A DNA stretch of 64,000 nucleotides, taken from positions 329,469 through 393,468 of the forward strand of contig NZ_FOZI01000001.1 of NCBI RefSeq assembly GCF_900114495.1, written 5' to 3'. This DNA comes from Dyella sp. OK004 (GTDB lineage Bacteria > Pseudomonadota > Gammaproteobacteria > Xanthomonadales > Rhodanobacteraceae). Under the pieces are notes generated by a model. The model saw only the letters and a program-made list of their open reading frames with translations, was not told the DNA's origin and searched no databases. Numbering within the stretch: the stretch's first letter is position 1; each line of letters starts with the position of its first letter. Below are positions 11,078 to 19,600 of this stretch, in pieces. The translations under genes were made by a program, and so were the position numbers.

Positions 11078-11195
11078 CCCTCCCAGCCTCCCCCTGCAAG
11101 CAGGGGGAGGAGTCAGAGCTTGCGACATCCAACTCCCTCCCCTGCCTGCGACGCGAAGCTAGTCCCATGGGACACGGGAGGGCTGGGGGGTAAGC
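11078..11195. repeat. Palindromic intergenic repeat (CCTCCCCCTGC type)
   Basis: An 11-base inverted repeat, CCTCCCCCTGC with GCAGGGGGAGG, is followed about 55 bases later by a second, opposite-facing G-rich arm (GGGAGGGCTGGGGGG). The same core recurs at about 61766-61802, and related forms at 33886-33922 and 61681-61722. It behaves like a dispersed REP-like element confined to intergenic spacers. Confidence 0.7.
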
Positions 11196-11225
11196 ATTTG
11201 TGATAACGCCCCATATCGATGGGGC

Positions 11226-11260
11226 AAAAAAAAAGGCCGGGCGGTTCGCACCGCCCGGCC
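11226..11260 (-). terminator. Rho-independent terminator of the M1 aminopeptidase gene
   Basis: On the minus strand a 10-base stem, GGCCGGGCGG with CCGCCCGGCC around a 6-base loop, is followed directly by nine T. It begins 22 bases after the peptidase stop codon. Confidence 0.93.
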
Positions 11261-11281
11261 TTCTTCACTCCCCAAAAGCTA

Positions 11282-13963
11282 TCAGCGCAGGATCGCTGCC
11301 GGATCCTGCTTGGCCTTCAACGCGGAGCACAGCAAGGTCGCCTCGCTGTTCTGCGCCAGGCCGCGCTCGGCGCCGGTCACTTCCTTGGCGCGCGTCTTGA
11401 AGAACTCCTGCAGGCGATCGGCCTCGGCCTTGGAGCAGCCACCGCCACCCATCAGGCCCGGCAGACGGCCGCCGGCGAAGCTGCCCGTGCGCGCCACGAT
11501 CTTGTCGTAGTTCGTCACCGACCACTTCCACATCGCATCGCGGCCGGTCTGGGTATCACGGTTGCCCATCAGCAACGCGACCATCTCACCCACCTTCACC
11601 TGCTTGTCGAGCGAGAAATCACGCACGCGTTCGGCCAGTGCCGGATCCTCCGCCTGCGCCAGGCCGGCCAGGATCGCATTGCGCTGCGCCGGGTCGCTGG
11701 TCTTGGGCAGTTCGGCCATCAATGCATCCACCGCCGGCTTGCCGTGCTGCTGCACCGCCACGCCAAGCGCGGAGCTGAGCAAGTTGGAGTCGGCAGCGGC
11801 GAAATTCAGACGGCCATCGGCATTCGGCTTGAGCACCGCATCGCCCTGCTTGAGCAATTCCGCACGCACTTCCGGCAGCTTCACATCCAGGCCGAGGAAG
11901 TTGCCCAGGGTGGCGCGCTGCAGCGAGTCGCCGTCCGGCTCGCCATCCTTGCGCTTGTAGCCCAGGCGCTGTAGTTCCGGCAGGTACGACGACTTGGCCC
12001 ACGCCACTAGCTTGGCGCGCTGCGCGTCGGTGGTGGCGAGCTGGTTGTAGATCCAGTTGAAGGTGCTGATCGGCGCGGTGGCAACCTCGCGCACCTTGGA
12101 ACCGGTGAGCGGCTTCAGCGCGGCCAGCGCGGTGCCGGCATCGATATCGCCACGCTTGAACGACGCGTTGATCGCATCGGCATATGCCAGCTGCTCGGCA
12201 TCGTCCAGCTTGCCGATCTGCTTGCCCAGGTTGCCCAGGTCAGCTTTCTCCATGCCGAAGCGGTAATAGCCACTGCCGTTGGCGTTCGGCATCACCCAGC
12301 TCTGCGCGGTGGCGCCCGGCAGCGCCATGGTGCCCTGCGCCTTGTTCAACAATTCGCAGCTCACCTTGCTGCCATCGGCGGTGCCGTAACGCACGCACAC
12401 CGGCACGCCCCACAGATGGTTCGCATCGCCGGTGCTGCCCAGCGGCAGGTAGCGGCTCTGGCTCAGGTGCAGCACGGTCTTGCCGCCTTCCTGCGCCAGC
12501 TTGGTCTGCACATACGGCACGCCCGGCTGGTTGAGGAAGCTCTTGAAGGCTTCCTTGAAGTCGTTGCCCTTGTCGGCGGCCTTGGCGATGGAGTCGACCA
12601 GATCGTCGGCGGTGGCGTTGCCGAACTTGTGATCCTGGATATACGCGCGCATGCCCTTCTGGAACACCGGCTCGGTCACGTAGCCCTCGAACATGCCGAG
12701 CACGGCCGCACCCTTCTGATAGGTGATGCCGTCGAACGCGGTCTCGATGTCGCCGTTGCCGGTGATCGGCTGGCGGATCTTGCGCGTGGTGACCAGGCTG
12801 TCGCCATTCATCGCACCCTGCGCGCCGCGCACGCGGTCGAGGTCGGCGCGGTATTCCGGGTGCACCTTCTGCGTCACCTTCTGCTGCATCCAGGTGGCGA
12901 ACGCTTCGTTGAGCCACAGGTCGTCCCACCAGCCCATGGTCACGGTATCGCCGGTCCACTGGTGCGCCAGCTCATGCGCGGTGACGTTGAACGAACCGCG
13001 CACGTACTGCGCGGCGGAATCCTTGTCGAGCAGCAGCAGCCAGTCGCGGAAAGTGACCAGGCCCGGGTTCTCCATCGCACCGGCGGAGAAGTCGGGGGCG
13101 GCGAGCAGGTCGAGCTTGTCGAACGGATAGCCGAAGCCGTAGTAATCCTCGAGCGTCTTGATGATGCTCGGCGTCTCGCTCAGCACGTGCTGCATGCGGT
13201 GGCCTTCGCCCTTTGCAGCGATGCCGCGCAGGTCAGTGGCCTGCGCGCGGTATTCCGACGCCGGAATGGTCGGGCCGTTCACCACATCCCACGGGCCCAC
13301 GCCAAACGCGACCAGATAGGTCGGCAGCGGCTGCGTTTTGGCGAAGGTCAGCGTCTTCCAGCCGTCGCCGGCCTTCTCTTCCTTCACCTGCTTGGTGTTG
13401 GCGATGCCGACTTCATCGTTGGGGATGGTCAGCGTGAGATCGAACGGCGTTTTGAACGACGGCTCATCGAAGCCCGGGAACGCGAAGCGCGCGCTGATCG
13501 GCTCCATCTGCGTCATCGCATACGGCTGGCCTTCGTGGCTCACCTTGTACAGGCCCTGCAGCTGCTGGTTGAGCGGCGCGGTGTATTCGATCGCCACGCT
13601 CAGTTCCTGCGGCTGCAGCGTGCCGCCGAGGTCGACGCGCACTACGCCTTCTTTCGGCGCCACGTCCTCGTACTTGCCGGCGTGCTTCTTGCCCTTGGCG
13701 TCGGTGATGGTCACCTTCGACACCTTCAGCTCGCGACCATGCAGCCAGATGTGATCGGAGGCCTGGGTCAGCTTGAGCTTGATGGTGGTGGTGCCCGAAA
13801 AGTCCTGCTGCTTAGGATCGACCTTAAAGGCCAGCTGGTAGGACTCCGGCATCGCCCAGCGCGGCAGCTTGCCCTGGGGCTGGTCCGAGGCGGTGGCGGC
13901 GAAAGCCGCGCCACAGCACATGGCAAGGGCGGTAAGAACGAGTGGGCGGACAGCACGGCGCAT
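11282..13963 (-). CDS. Secreted M1-family zinc aminopeptidase
   Basis: An 893-residue metallo-aminopeptidase that removes N-terminal amino acids from peptides, probably in the periplasm. The M1 markers are complete: the exopeptidase motif GAMEN at 295-299, and HELAH at 330-334 with the third zinc ligand Glu353 in WLNEAF (HExxH-18-E). A signal peptide (MRRAVRPLVLTALAMCCGAAFAA) distinguishes it from cytosolic PepN. The C-terminal ERAP1-like helical domain spans about 530-890. The ATG at 13963, with GGGGAG 9 bases before it, is preferred over an ATG nine codons upstream. Closest type: the secreted puromycin-sensitive-like aminopeptidases of Xanthomonadales. Confidence 0.93.
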   Translation of the reverse strand: MRRAVRPLVLTALAMCCGAAFAATASDQPQGKLPRWAMPESYQLAFKVDPKQQDFSGTTTIKLKLTQASDHIWLHGRELKVSKVTITDAKGKKHAGKYEDVAPKEGVVRVDLGGTLQPQELSVAIEYTAPLNQQLQGLYKVSHEGQPYAMTQMEPISARFAFPGFDEPSFKTPFDLTLTIPNDEVGIANTKQVKEEKAGDGWKTLTFAKTQPLPTYLVAFGVGPWDVVNGPTIPASEYRAQATDLRGIAAKGEGHRMQHVLSETPSIIKTLEDYYGFGYPFDKLDLLAAPDFSAGAMENPGLVTFRDWLLLLDKDSAAQYVRGSFNVTAHELAHQWTGDTVTMGWWDDLWLNEAFATWMQQKVTQKVHPEYRADLDRVRGAQGAMNGDSLVTTRKIRQPITGNGDIETAFDGITYQKGAAVLGMFEGYVTEPVFQKGMRAYIQDHKFGNATADDLVDSIAKAADKGNDFKEAFKSFLNQPGVPYVQTKLAQEGGKTVLHLSQSRYLPLGSTGDANHLWGVPVCVRYGTADGSKVSCELLNKAQGTMALPGATAQSWVMPNANGSGYYRFGMEKADLGNLGKQIGKLDDAEQLAYADAINASFKRGDIDAGTALAALKPLTGSKVREVATAPISTFNWIYNQLATTDAQRAKLVAWAKSSYLPELQRLGYKRKDGEPDGDSLQRATLGNFLGLDVKLPEVRAELLKQGDAVLKPNADGRLNFAAADSNLLSSALGVAVQQHGKPAVDALMAELPKTSDPAQRNAILAGLAQAEDPALAERVRDFSLDKQVKVGEMVALLMGNRDTQTGRDAMWKWSVTNYDKIVARTGSFAGGRLPGLMGGGGCSKAEADRLQEFFKTRAKEVTGAERGLAQNSEATLLCSALKAKQDPAAILR

Positions 13964-14194
13964 AGGATGGAACTCCCCAGGGGAATGCAAAAAGAGCCGT
14001 CAAACTAGGAGCAGCCATGACGAATGACCCAGTGCCAAAAGGCATGACTGGGACCAAGACATGGCGGCAGCCTCGGTTGCGGCGACGCAGCATCAGCGAT
14101 GGAACTCGCGAAATCGCCAATAAAATCTTGCGATATTTCCTAGGCTGCTTGCTATAGTCGATGAGCGCTGTTGCGGGGGCCATGGCAGGTATCC

Positions 14195-15007
14195 ATGTCG
14201 TATCTGAGCCGAATGAACGTGCTGCCTCCGCGCACCCTGCGCGTGATGGTGCTTGAGGACGACGAGTTGCTGCGCGAGCGCATCCTGCTGCCCGGGCTGA
14301 CGGATTTCGGCTTCAACGTCACCGGCGCGCGCTCCGCCGCGGAGTTGTACCGGCGCATGCTGACCGAGCACTTCGACGTGATCGTGCTCGATATTGGCCT
14401 GCCCGACGAAGACGGCCTTACTGTCGCCCGCCATCTGCGCAAGCTGTCGTCGATCGGCATCATCATGCTCACCGGCAGCAAGCGGCGCGCGGACCAGATC
14501 GGCGCGCTCAGCGGCGGCGCCGATCTGTTCCTGTCCAAACCGGTCGACGTGGAATTGCTCGCTGCCAACTTGCACAGCCTGGCCCGCCGCCTGCAGATTC
14601 CGTTGCGCGGCAGCTTGCAGCGCCTGGGCGCAGTCGATGAGCCGGGCAAGTGCTGGCGCCTGGAAACGGACGGCTGGTGCCTGATTTCACCGGAGGGCGC
14701 GATGGTCGCGCTGTCGGTGCCGGAGCGTTGCGTGATGCAGCGGCTGTTCGCCGCGCACGGCCATCCGGTATCGCGCGAGGCGCTAATCGGCGCACTCTCC
14801 GAAGACGTCTACGAGTTCGATCCGCATCGCCTGGAAATGCTGGTGTATCGCTTGCGCCGCAAATGCAGCGAGCAGATCGGTTCCGCCTTGCCATTGATGA
14901 CGGCGCGCGGCGCCGGCTATGTGTTCGTCAGCGAGGGCGCGGCCGACAAGAACGCGACCGCCGAAGGCCAAGAGCAGGCTCTCAACCCGCAGCCAGCGGC
15001 AACCTGA
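14195..15007 (+). CDS. OmpR/PhoB-type response regulator
   Basis: A 270-residue two-component regulator. The receiver domain (~13-125) shows the acidic pair EDDE, the phosphorylation site in DVIVLDIGLP, the conserved Thr in IIMLTGS and the Lys in FLSKPV. The C-terminal winged-helix DNA-binding domain (~150-250) includes LVYRLRRK and ARGAGYVF. The annotated start is the ATG at 14195 with a weak AGG ahead. A TTG at 14171 and an ATG at 14213 are alternatives. It converges with a histidine kinase gene, and the two overlap tail to tail by 26 bases, so they are likely cognate partners. The target is unknown, but the adhesin gene beyond the kinase is an obvious candidate. Confidence 0.9.
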   Translation: MSYLSRMNVLPPRTLRVMVLEDDELLRERILLPGLTDFGFNVTGARSAAELYRRMLTEHFDVIVLDIGLPDEDGLTVARHLRKLSSIGIIMLTGSKRRADQIGALSGGADLFLSKPVDVELLAANLHSLARRLQIPLRGSLQRLGAVDEPGKCWRLETDGWCLISPEGAMVALSVPERCVMQRLFAAHGHPVSREALIGALSEDVYEFDPHRLEMLVYRLRRKCSEQIGSALPLMTARGAGYVFVSEGAADKNATAEGQEQALNPQPAAT

Positions 15008-16334
15008 TCGAGAACGAGGCGCCCTGCCCCGGCGCGCTGTCCACCGCGATGCTGCCACCTGCGCCGGTCACCAGGTCGTACACCACGCCCAGCCCGAGAC
15101 CGGTGCCTGAACCCGGCGGCTTGGTGGTGTAGAACGGCTCGAACACGCGCGCACGCACCTGCTCACTCATGCCGCCGCCGTTGTCGCGCAACGCGATCAG
15201 CACGCAGGACGCGGCGTCTTCGCGATACGCATCGATCTCGAACACACCGGACTCCGCCGGCATCGCATCGCGCGCATTCGCGGCGATGTTGAGCAGCATC
15301 AGTTCGAACTGGCCGCGATCCATGCGCACCGGCAAGGCGATGCCCATGTCCGCATGCAGGCGCAGCCGTGTGGTGGCGCCGAACAGCTGGCGCAGCATCG
15401 GCAGTAGTTCGCGCAAGGCCTCGGCCGCATCGAAGGTCTGCGGCGCGGCGACGTCGTTGCGACTGAAAGTGAGCAGCTTGCGGCTGACCGCGGCAGCGCG
15501 TCGCGCGGCCAGCTCCACCCCTTCCAGCGCATCGACCAGCGCCCCCTCGCCCTTCTCGGCCAGCCGCTCGCGCTGCGTGGAGAAACCCAGGATCACGCCG
15601 ATTACGTTGTCGAAATCGTGTGCCACGCCACTGGCGACGCGGCCCACCGCCTCCAGCTTCTGCGCATGCAATAGCTGCGCCTGTGCACGTTCACGCTCAA
15701 CCATCTCACGCTGCAGGCGGCGTCCGCGCTCGTTCGATTCGTCCAGGCTCTCGCGCAATGCATTGACGCAACGGTCGATGACGATGGTGATCAACAGATA
15801 GCTGATCATCGTCGACGGCAGGTTGCCGAACGCCGTGGCACTCGGCTTGCCTTCATTCGCCAGCGCCTGCGCGTCCACCAGCATGGCGAAGATGAAGGTC
15901 GCCAGCAGCATCGCCAGGATCACCCATAGTGCTCGCCGCCCCAGCACCAAGCCGCCCACTACCAGGCTAAGCACGATAAAGGTCTGGTCGAACATCAGCG
16001 TGGTAAAGCCGATCGCGGTCGAATCGGCTAGCAACCCCAGCAGCATCACCGCCAGAAACAGCTGGATGGCCAGACGGAAGCGGCCCGTGCGGATCAGGAA
16101 GAACGCTACCAGCGCGGCCAGTGCCGTCGCCATATCAGCCGTCAGCAGCAGATCGCGTCCGCGCCATTTGCTCATGCCCACCACCAGCAGGTGGTAGGCC
16201 CAGTTGATCGGCAGCATCAGACCGATGAACAGCAGTACCAGCTGCATCACCACGGCATTGCGCCGATCCACCGGATCGCTGACTGGCGCGCGTTCGAGCC
16301 AGTGTTTCGCTGAGAGCCAGAGCCGACGTAACAC
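14982..16334 (-). CDS. Membrane histidine kinase
   Basis: A 450-residue sensor kinase. About six predicted membrane helices fill the first ~200 residues with almost no periplasmic loop, so it probably senses a membrane or intracellular cue. A short coiled coil (ERERAQAQLLHAQKLEAVG) leads to the H-box GVAHDFDNVIGVILGFS, in which the common HDFNN reads HDFDN. The ATPase domain carries N (LLNIAANARDAMP), G1 (DNGGGM), F (FEPFYTTKPPG) and G2 (GTGLGLGVV) boxes. I chose GTG 16334 because AAGGAG sits 5 bases before it. An in-frame ATG at 16385 lacks such a site. Its 3' end overlaps the convergent response regulator gene. Confidence 0.88.
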   Translation of the reverse strand: MLRRLWLSAKHWLERAPVSDPVDRRNAVVMQLVLLFIGLMLPINWAYHLLVVGMSKWRGRDLLLTADMATALAALVAFFLIRTGRFRLAIQLFLAVMLLGLLADSTAIGFTTLMFDQTFIVLSLVVGGLVLGRRALWVILAMLLATFIFAMLVDAQALANEGKPSATAFGNLPSTMISYLLITIVIDRCVNALRESLDESNERGRRLQREMVERERAQAQLLHAQKLEAVGRVASGVAHDFDNVIGVILGFSTQRERLAEKGEGALVDALEGVELAARRAAAVSRKLLTFSRNDVAAPQTFDAAEALRELLPMLRQLFGATTRLRLHADMGIALPVRMDRGQFELMLLNIAANARDAMPAESGVFEIDAYREDAASCVLIALRDNGGGMSEQVRARVFEPFYTTKPPGSGTGLGLGVVYDLVTGAGGSIAVDSAPGQGASFSIRLPLAAG

Positions 16335-16649
16335 AACCACTCCTTCGGTGCGTAGCGATGCCGCTGAGCTTTGTATTTGTCGCATTCGCGTGAAGAGAGA
16401 GCAAGGGATGGGTCTGGTTAGGTTTGGTTAGGTCGTTGGAAAGCGTGCGTGACTGGCGCCGCCGCTTCACCAAATCTCGACGGACGACGGGGCCTGGGAG
16501 AGGCCCCGGCATTCGTACTGGCCGCGCTTGGGGGAGCGACGCCCTACGAAGGGTGCGATGCCACTTCGACCAGGCAGTCCGCAAGGACGCCAAGCGCTGC
16601 CTGGCCTATCCGATTCGTCCTGATCCAATTCGCCCTGGGGAGTCAGCTA
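16335..16649 (+). other. Divergent intergenic region and leader of the adhesin gene
   Basis: 315 bases separate the kinase start from the adhesin start. Two strong hairpins lie in the adhesin-sense direction. The first pairs 16489-16495 with 16501-16507 (GGGGCCT/AGGCCCC). The second pairs 16570-16576 with 16598-16604 (CCAGGCA/TGCCTGG) and encloses GTCC-GCAA-GGAC, a four-base stem with a GNRA-type loop. No U-run follows either, so they are not ordinary terminators. A structured 5' untranslated region controlling adhesin synthesis is possible. I see no conserved riboswitch core. Confidence 0.4.
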
Positions 16650-19600
16650 GTGAACACGATCTATAGCAAGGTCTGGAGCAAGTCGCTTGGCATGTTGGTG
16701 GTGGCCTCCGAACTGGCGCACGCCAGCGGCAAGGGCGGCGCGACGAAACGCGCTCGCTCGATGATGATTGGGATTGCGCTGGCTGCCGGTCTTGGCGCTG
16801 GCCAGGTGCACGCCACCGAAACCGTTGCCGCTCCCACCGTCGCGAACGCCGCGATCGCCCCCGCTTCCGCCAGCGACGGACAACCCAACCCCGATGGCAG
16901 CTTCGCCACCGGCGGCGGCACAGCCCAGGGCGCCGACGCCACCGCCATCGGCAACACCAGCCAGGCCGGCGCCGCTGGCAGTACCGCCGTCGGTGCCAAC
17001 AGCAAGGCGAAGAAGATCAGCGCCTCGGCCTTCGGCAGCAACGCCAATGCCGCCGATACCAATGCCACCGCGCTCGGTGCGAACACCCAGGCACTTCTCG
17101 CGACTGCTACCGCGGTCGGCTCCAACGCACAGGCGCGCGCCACGGGCGCTACCGCGCTGGGCTATGACGCACGCGTGATGGATGCGGCGAGCAATGGCAC
17201 CGCGCTGGGCACGCGCAGCAACGTATCGGCGGCCAATGCCGTCGCGCTCGGCGCCGATTCCAAGGCGACGCGCGCCAACACTGTGTCCATCGGCTCGGCC
17301 GGCAACGAACGCCAGCTCACCAATGTTGCTGCCGGCACCCAGGCCACCGACGCGGTGAACAAGGCGCAACTGGATGCGCTGAGCGATAGCACCAAGGACG
17401 CACAGCATTACTTCAAGGCCGACGGCGCAAAGGACGGCAGCGACGATGCTGCCATCAGTGGTGACGGCGCACTCGCCGCCGGCAAGAGTGCGAACGCACA
17501 AGGCTGGGAAACCATGGCGCTGGGCGCCAGCGCGCAGGCCATAGGCAATGCCTCTGTCGCCATCGGCGGCGAAAGCATCGCGGCCGGCATCGGCAGCACC
17601 TCGGTCGGCCAGGGCTCGATGTCGTTCGGCGACTCCGCCGTCGCCGTGGGCCAGAGCGCGTACTCGGGTGGCTTCGGCAATACCGCCGTGGGTGCGCACG
17701 CAAGCGCCGAGGCAGAACAGGCAGCCACCGCGCTGGGCGCGCTGAGCGTTGCCGCAGGCATGGGTTCCACCGCCGTTGGCGGCGGCGCCGAAGCCTATGG
17801 ACCGGGCAGCCTGGTGGCGGGCTTCGGTAGCGGCGCGAATGGCGAGGCCGGTGTGGCGCTGGGCGCGAATTCGCGCGCGGTAGCCGGTGGTTTCAATGTG
17901 GCCGTTGGCGGCTACAGCACCGCCATCGGCGTCGGCGCGATCGGCGTGGGCGGCAACAGTCTGGCGTATGGCCAGCACGCGCTCGCGCTGGGATACAACG
18001 CTGCCGCCAACAGCGACGGCGCGATCGCCATCGGCGGTAGCGAGTGGACTGACAGCAACGGCGACGGCATGCCCGGCCTGGGCGAATCCACGTTCGCCGA
18101 AGGACAGAACGCGATTGCCCTGGGCAACCTTGCCGGCGCCAGCGGCGCAGGCGCACAGGCGGTCGGTGCCGGCGCCATCGCACGCGGCGACAACAGCACG
18201 GCGACCGGTGCGGGCAGCCTGGCCAATGGTGCGGCGAGCACGGCCACCGGCGCGCTGAGCATCGCCAACGGTGCGCAAAGCAGCGCGCATGGCTATCAAA
18301 GCGATGCGGAAGGCGATTACGCGACGGCGACCGGCAGCGGCAGTCTCGCGCTCGGCACAGGTTCGTCCGCACATGGCAGCGGCGCCAATGCCATCGGTGA
18401 CTACAGTGTGGCCGAAGGCTATGCCAGCGTCGCCAGCGGCGATCATGCGATCGCGCAAGGCGGCAATAGCCAGGCCACTGGCGATCACGCCATCTCGATC
18501 GGCGGTGACAGCGTTTCTAGTGGCACGGGCAGCGTGATACTCGGTGCCAACGGCATCGCCGAAGGCGACTACAACACCGCGGTTGGCGCCTTCAGTCATA
18601 CCTCCGGATACGGCTCGAGCGCCTTTGGCGCCGGAGCGATGGCCAATGGCGGCCTCGCTTTGGCCGTCGGCACCAATTCTACTTCCCTATCGACCGGTGG
18701 CATCGCCATCGGTACGGATTCGTTCGCGGCCGGCGGCGATCACACCATCGCGATCGGTTCGATCTCCACTGCCACCGGCCAGCACGGCGTCGCTATCGGC
18801 TACTACAGCACCGCTGCTGGCGATGGCTCGGTGGCTATTGGTGGCTCCTACGCGCTCGACCCCGGCACCATCGGCTTCGACCAGAACGTCGGTGCGTGGG
18901 GGCGTAACAGCGTCGCGGTAGGTGCGGGTTCGTCGGCGCAGGCCGATGGCGCGCTCGCACTGGGTGCGGGTGCGATGGCCGGTGGTGTCAACTCGACCGC
19001 TATTGGCATCAACTCGGTCGCCTACCGCGACAATACCGTGTCGGTGGGCAACGACTTCACCGGCGTCAATCGCCAGATCACCAACGTTGCGGACGGCACC
19101 GAAGCCAACGACGCGGTGAATGTGTCGCAACTCCACGCCGCGACCGCCACCGCGAATCACTACCTCAAGGCGAACGGCAACAACGATGGCAGCGACGACG
19201 CCATTGCCGACGGCCAGTACGCTATTGCCGCTGGCGCGGGCAGCTATGCAGCGGGACTGGGTGCCGCCGCCTTCGGCAGCGGCGCGAATGCGCTCGGTGC
19301 GCAAAGTGCGGCGATCGGTTATGGCAGCGTGGCTTCCGGCGACAACAGCACGGCGCTGGGTTCGGCCGCGCAGGCCACCGGCGAATCGAGCCTCGCGCTC
19401 GGTGGTCAGGCACAGCAGCTGGACGCGGCCGGCAATCCGGCGACCGATGCCAACGGCAATCCGATCTACACACCGACCGTCGCCTCCGGCAAACAGTCGA
19501 GTGCGATCGGCCAAGGTGCGCAGGCGGTGGGTGACAACAGCATCGCCATGGGCACTGCCAGCCAGGCCAATGGCGGTGGCGCCATCGCCATGGGTGCGGG

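Larger units (their letters stand above)
10920..11281. other. Intergenic region with palindromic repeat and terminator
   Basis: This 362-base gap lies between the M1 peptidase stop and the start of the large membrane-protein gene, both on the minus strand. It holds a C-rich/G-rich palindromic repeat at about 11078-11195 and the peptidase terminator at 11226-11260. The ~100 bases next to the membrane-protein start presumably carry its promoter, but no convincing -35/-10 pair is seen. Confidence 0.5.

Noticed and set aside
14128-14158. Promoter for the OmpR-type regulator (TTGCGA / TATAGT)
   Set aside because: The -10 is good, but the spacer is 19 bases and the -35 is poor, so I did not list it as a feature.
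16489-16640. c-di-GMP riboswitch upstream of the adhesin
   Set aside because: A GCAA loop and a GGACGC-like stretch suggested it, but the conserved core bases and helix arrangement of known c-di-GMP aptamers are not present.
16647-18599. A 650-codon open frame antisense to the adhesin, and others at 18687-19859 and 21489-22541
   Set aside because: They mirror the repetitive adhesin codons, lack start signals and resemble no family.
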